From JBAZFF01 sp041653495 (GTDB taxonomy: Bacteria > Patescibacteriota > Minisyncoccia > Minisyncoccales > RBG-13-42-11), in the NCBI GenBank assembly GCA_041653495.1, contig JBAZFF010000009.1:1-20098 (forward strand): a stretch of 20,098 bases of DNA, in the 5' to 3' direction. Under the pieces are notes generated by a model. The model was not told where the DNA came from, searched no databases, and saw nothing but the letters and a program-made list of their open reading frames with translations. The position numbers and the translations under genes were made by a program. Shown piece after piece: positions 19,360 through 20,098 of this stretch (position 1 is the stretch's first letter; each line of letters begins with the position of its first letter).

Positions 19360-20012
19360 ATCTCCTTGCCCTTTTTTCCTCTCCAGGCGTTAATATCCTT
19401 GTGATTCCCGGAAACTAACGTTTTGGGTGCTTTCCAGGAAATCCCCTTCTTAGGAGAAAAAACCTCGGGCCTTGTATACTGGGGATATTCCATAAATCCT
19501 TTATTCTTAGTCACTCTTTCCTTTAAAAACGCATCTTTTCCTATCGCTCCCGGAATCAATCTCGTAATGGCTTCCATTAAAACCATTGCCGGTAATTCTC
19601 CGCCCATCAAGTCATAAGGACCTATGGATAATTCAATATCCGCTATGTTCTTTGCCACTCTCTCATCCACTCCTTCGTATCTGCCACAAATCATTACCAA
19701 TTGTTTTTCTTTAGAAAGGTCAAAAGCTGTCTTTTGCGTAAGTTGCTTCCCTCTCGGGGTAAATAAGATCACTTTTCCCTTTCTCTCTATCTTCTTTACC
19801 GCATTAAAAATCGGCTCCACTTTCATGACCATGCCCAGTCCTCCTCCGAATGGCTTATCGTCCACCTTCTTGTGTCTGTCTTTGGTATAATCCCTCAGAT
19901 TATGGATCTTTACCGAAATAAGCTTCTTATCCTGGGACTTCTTGATGAAAGTCTCTTTCAAATAAGAGTTGAAAATGTTCGGGAAAATTGTAATTATGTC
20001 GAATTTCAGCAT
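19356..20012 (-). CDS. trmD: tRNA (guanine37-N1)-methyltransferase TrmD
   Basis: TrmD methylates N1 of G37 next to the anticodon of tRNAs reading certain C, G and P codons, preventing frameshifts. The 218-residue protein has the trefoil-knot SAM site: FTPRGKQLTQ, CGRYEGVDERV and SIGPYDLMGGELPAMVLM, then EYPQYTRPEVF and the C-terminal SGNHKDINAWRGKK. The knot motif usually reads GDYVLxGGE; here it is GPYDLMGGE, a variant that keeps the Gly-Gly-Glu. The family length is about 230-250, so this is slightly short. The start, MLKFDIITIFP, is the usual one, but no Shine-Dalgarno sequence is seen; only a T-rich run from the upstream palindrome precedes it. Confidence 0.96.
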   Translation of the reverse strand: MLKFDIITIFPNIFNSYLKETFIKKSQDKKLISVKIHNLRDYTKDRHKKVDDKPFGGGLGMVMKVEPIFNAVKKIERKGKVILFTPRGKQLTQKTAFDLSKEKQLVMICGRYEGVDERVAKNIADIELSIGPYDLMGGELPAMVLMEAITRLIPGAIGKDAFLKERVTKNKGFMEYPQYTRPEVFSPKKGISWKAPKTLVSGNHKDINAWRGKKGKEI

Positions 20013-20017
20013 GTTAA

Positions 20018-20050
20018 AAGAAAAACAGTGTTATTATAATAACACTGTTT
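20018..20050 (-). terminator. Perfect palindrome and terminator upstream of trmD
   Basis: AAACAGTGTTATTA (20023-20036) and its exact complement (20037-20050) form a 28-base perfect palindrome. On the minus strand it is followed by TTTTTCTTTT, so it should end a transcript entering from beyond the window edge. Its centre reads TATAAT on the minus strand, which could double as a -10 element for trmD, though no -35 is seen at the right distance. Confidence 0.75.
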
Positions 20051-20096
20051 CTCCTTCGTGTAAACGAATAATTTCTATAGTTTTAAGTCTTCTAGA
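20034..20096 (-). CDS. Possible 3' end of another gene, cut by the window edge
   Basis: On the minus strand one frame is open from the edge for 20 codons and ends in TAA inside the palindrome (SRRLKTIEIIRLHEGETVLL). The other two frames hold stops. The alternating pattern looks like paired strands. A terminator directly after a stop, and even overlapping it, is seen elsewhere in this window, which supports a real gene end. It is too short to name. Confidence 0.4.
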   Translation of the reverse strand, partial: SRRLKTIEIIRLHEGETVLL

Positions 20097-20098
20097 CT

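Noticed and set aside
1..20098. CRISPR arrays, insertion sequences, phage genes or attachment sites
   Set aside because: No regularly spaced repeats, transposase, integrase or tRNA-end duplications were seen anywhere in the window.

Overview
The window reads as a chromosomal piece of a Candidate Phyla Radiation (Patescibacteria) bacterium, most likely a Parcubacteria-like lineage. This is inferred from gene content, not from a marker tree. The signs are very tight packing (start/stop overlaps of 1-29 nt, terminators overlapping stop codons), several families that I know mainly from such genomes (a membrane-anchored Clp-like ATPase with a small membrane partner, a DUF5671-type protein, a DUF4258-like protein, a phosphatase-like/propeller membrane protein) and short housekeeping operons. 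TGA is used as a normal stop (rsmH ends in TGA overlapping the next ATG), so the code looks like table 11 and not the recoded one of Gracilibacteria/SR1. Nearly everything is on the minus strand; only one protein gene is on the plus strand.

Layout, left to right (transcription is mostly right to left). 1-1622: division cluster mraZ-rsmH-ftsL-like, with a near-consensus promoter overlapped by MraZ-box-like repeats. 1709-4727: a two-gene operon of a small membrane protein and a membrane-anchored HSP100/Clp-like ATPase whose first AAA domain is degenerate and whose pore loops are missing. 4698-7742: an operon of DUF5671-like, SdpI-like, SIMPL, DUF4258-like and a two-TM protein, ended by a terminator. 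7830-8603: a 56-residue coiled-coil protein and rdgB. 8651-8987: no protein gene; a promoter, a set of helices and a terminator define a candidate structured RNA of about 300 nt of unknown class. 9010-10459: tRNA-Val, a 31-residue membrane peptide, a TIM-barrel-like protein, acylphosphatase, and a separately promoted 84-residue protein. 10502-12560: the plus-strand phosphatase-like/TM/propeller gene, convergent with rplJL. 12570-13639: rplJ-rplL with an L10 leader and attenuator. 13643-19359: one long minus-strand unit, tRNA-Tyr, tRNA-Thr, rpmG, tRNA-Trp, a small membrane protein, a MacA/MacB-like exporter (adaptor, ATPase, permease), def and mltG. 19356-20098: trmD, a perfect 28-nt palindrome/terminator and the possible tail of one more gene.

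Themes. Translation (L10, L12, L33, four tRNAs, TrmD, deformylase) and envelope growth (MraZ, RsmH, FtsL-like, MltG, exporter) are interleaved. Start signals are mixed: a few strong Shine-Dalgarno sites, many starts with none, two near-leaderless promoters, and two small membrane proteins whose ATG lies 2-4 nt after the mature 3' end of a tRNA. The most interesting items are the unusual Clp-like ATPase pair and the unassigned structured RNA.
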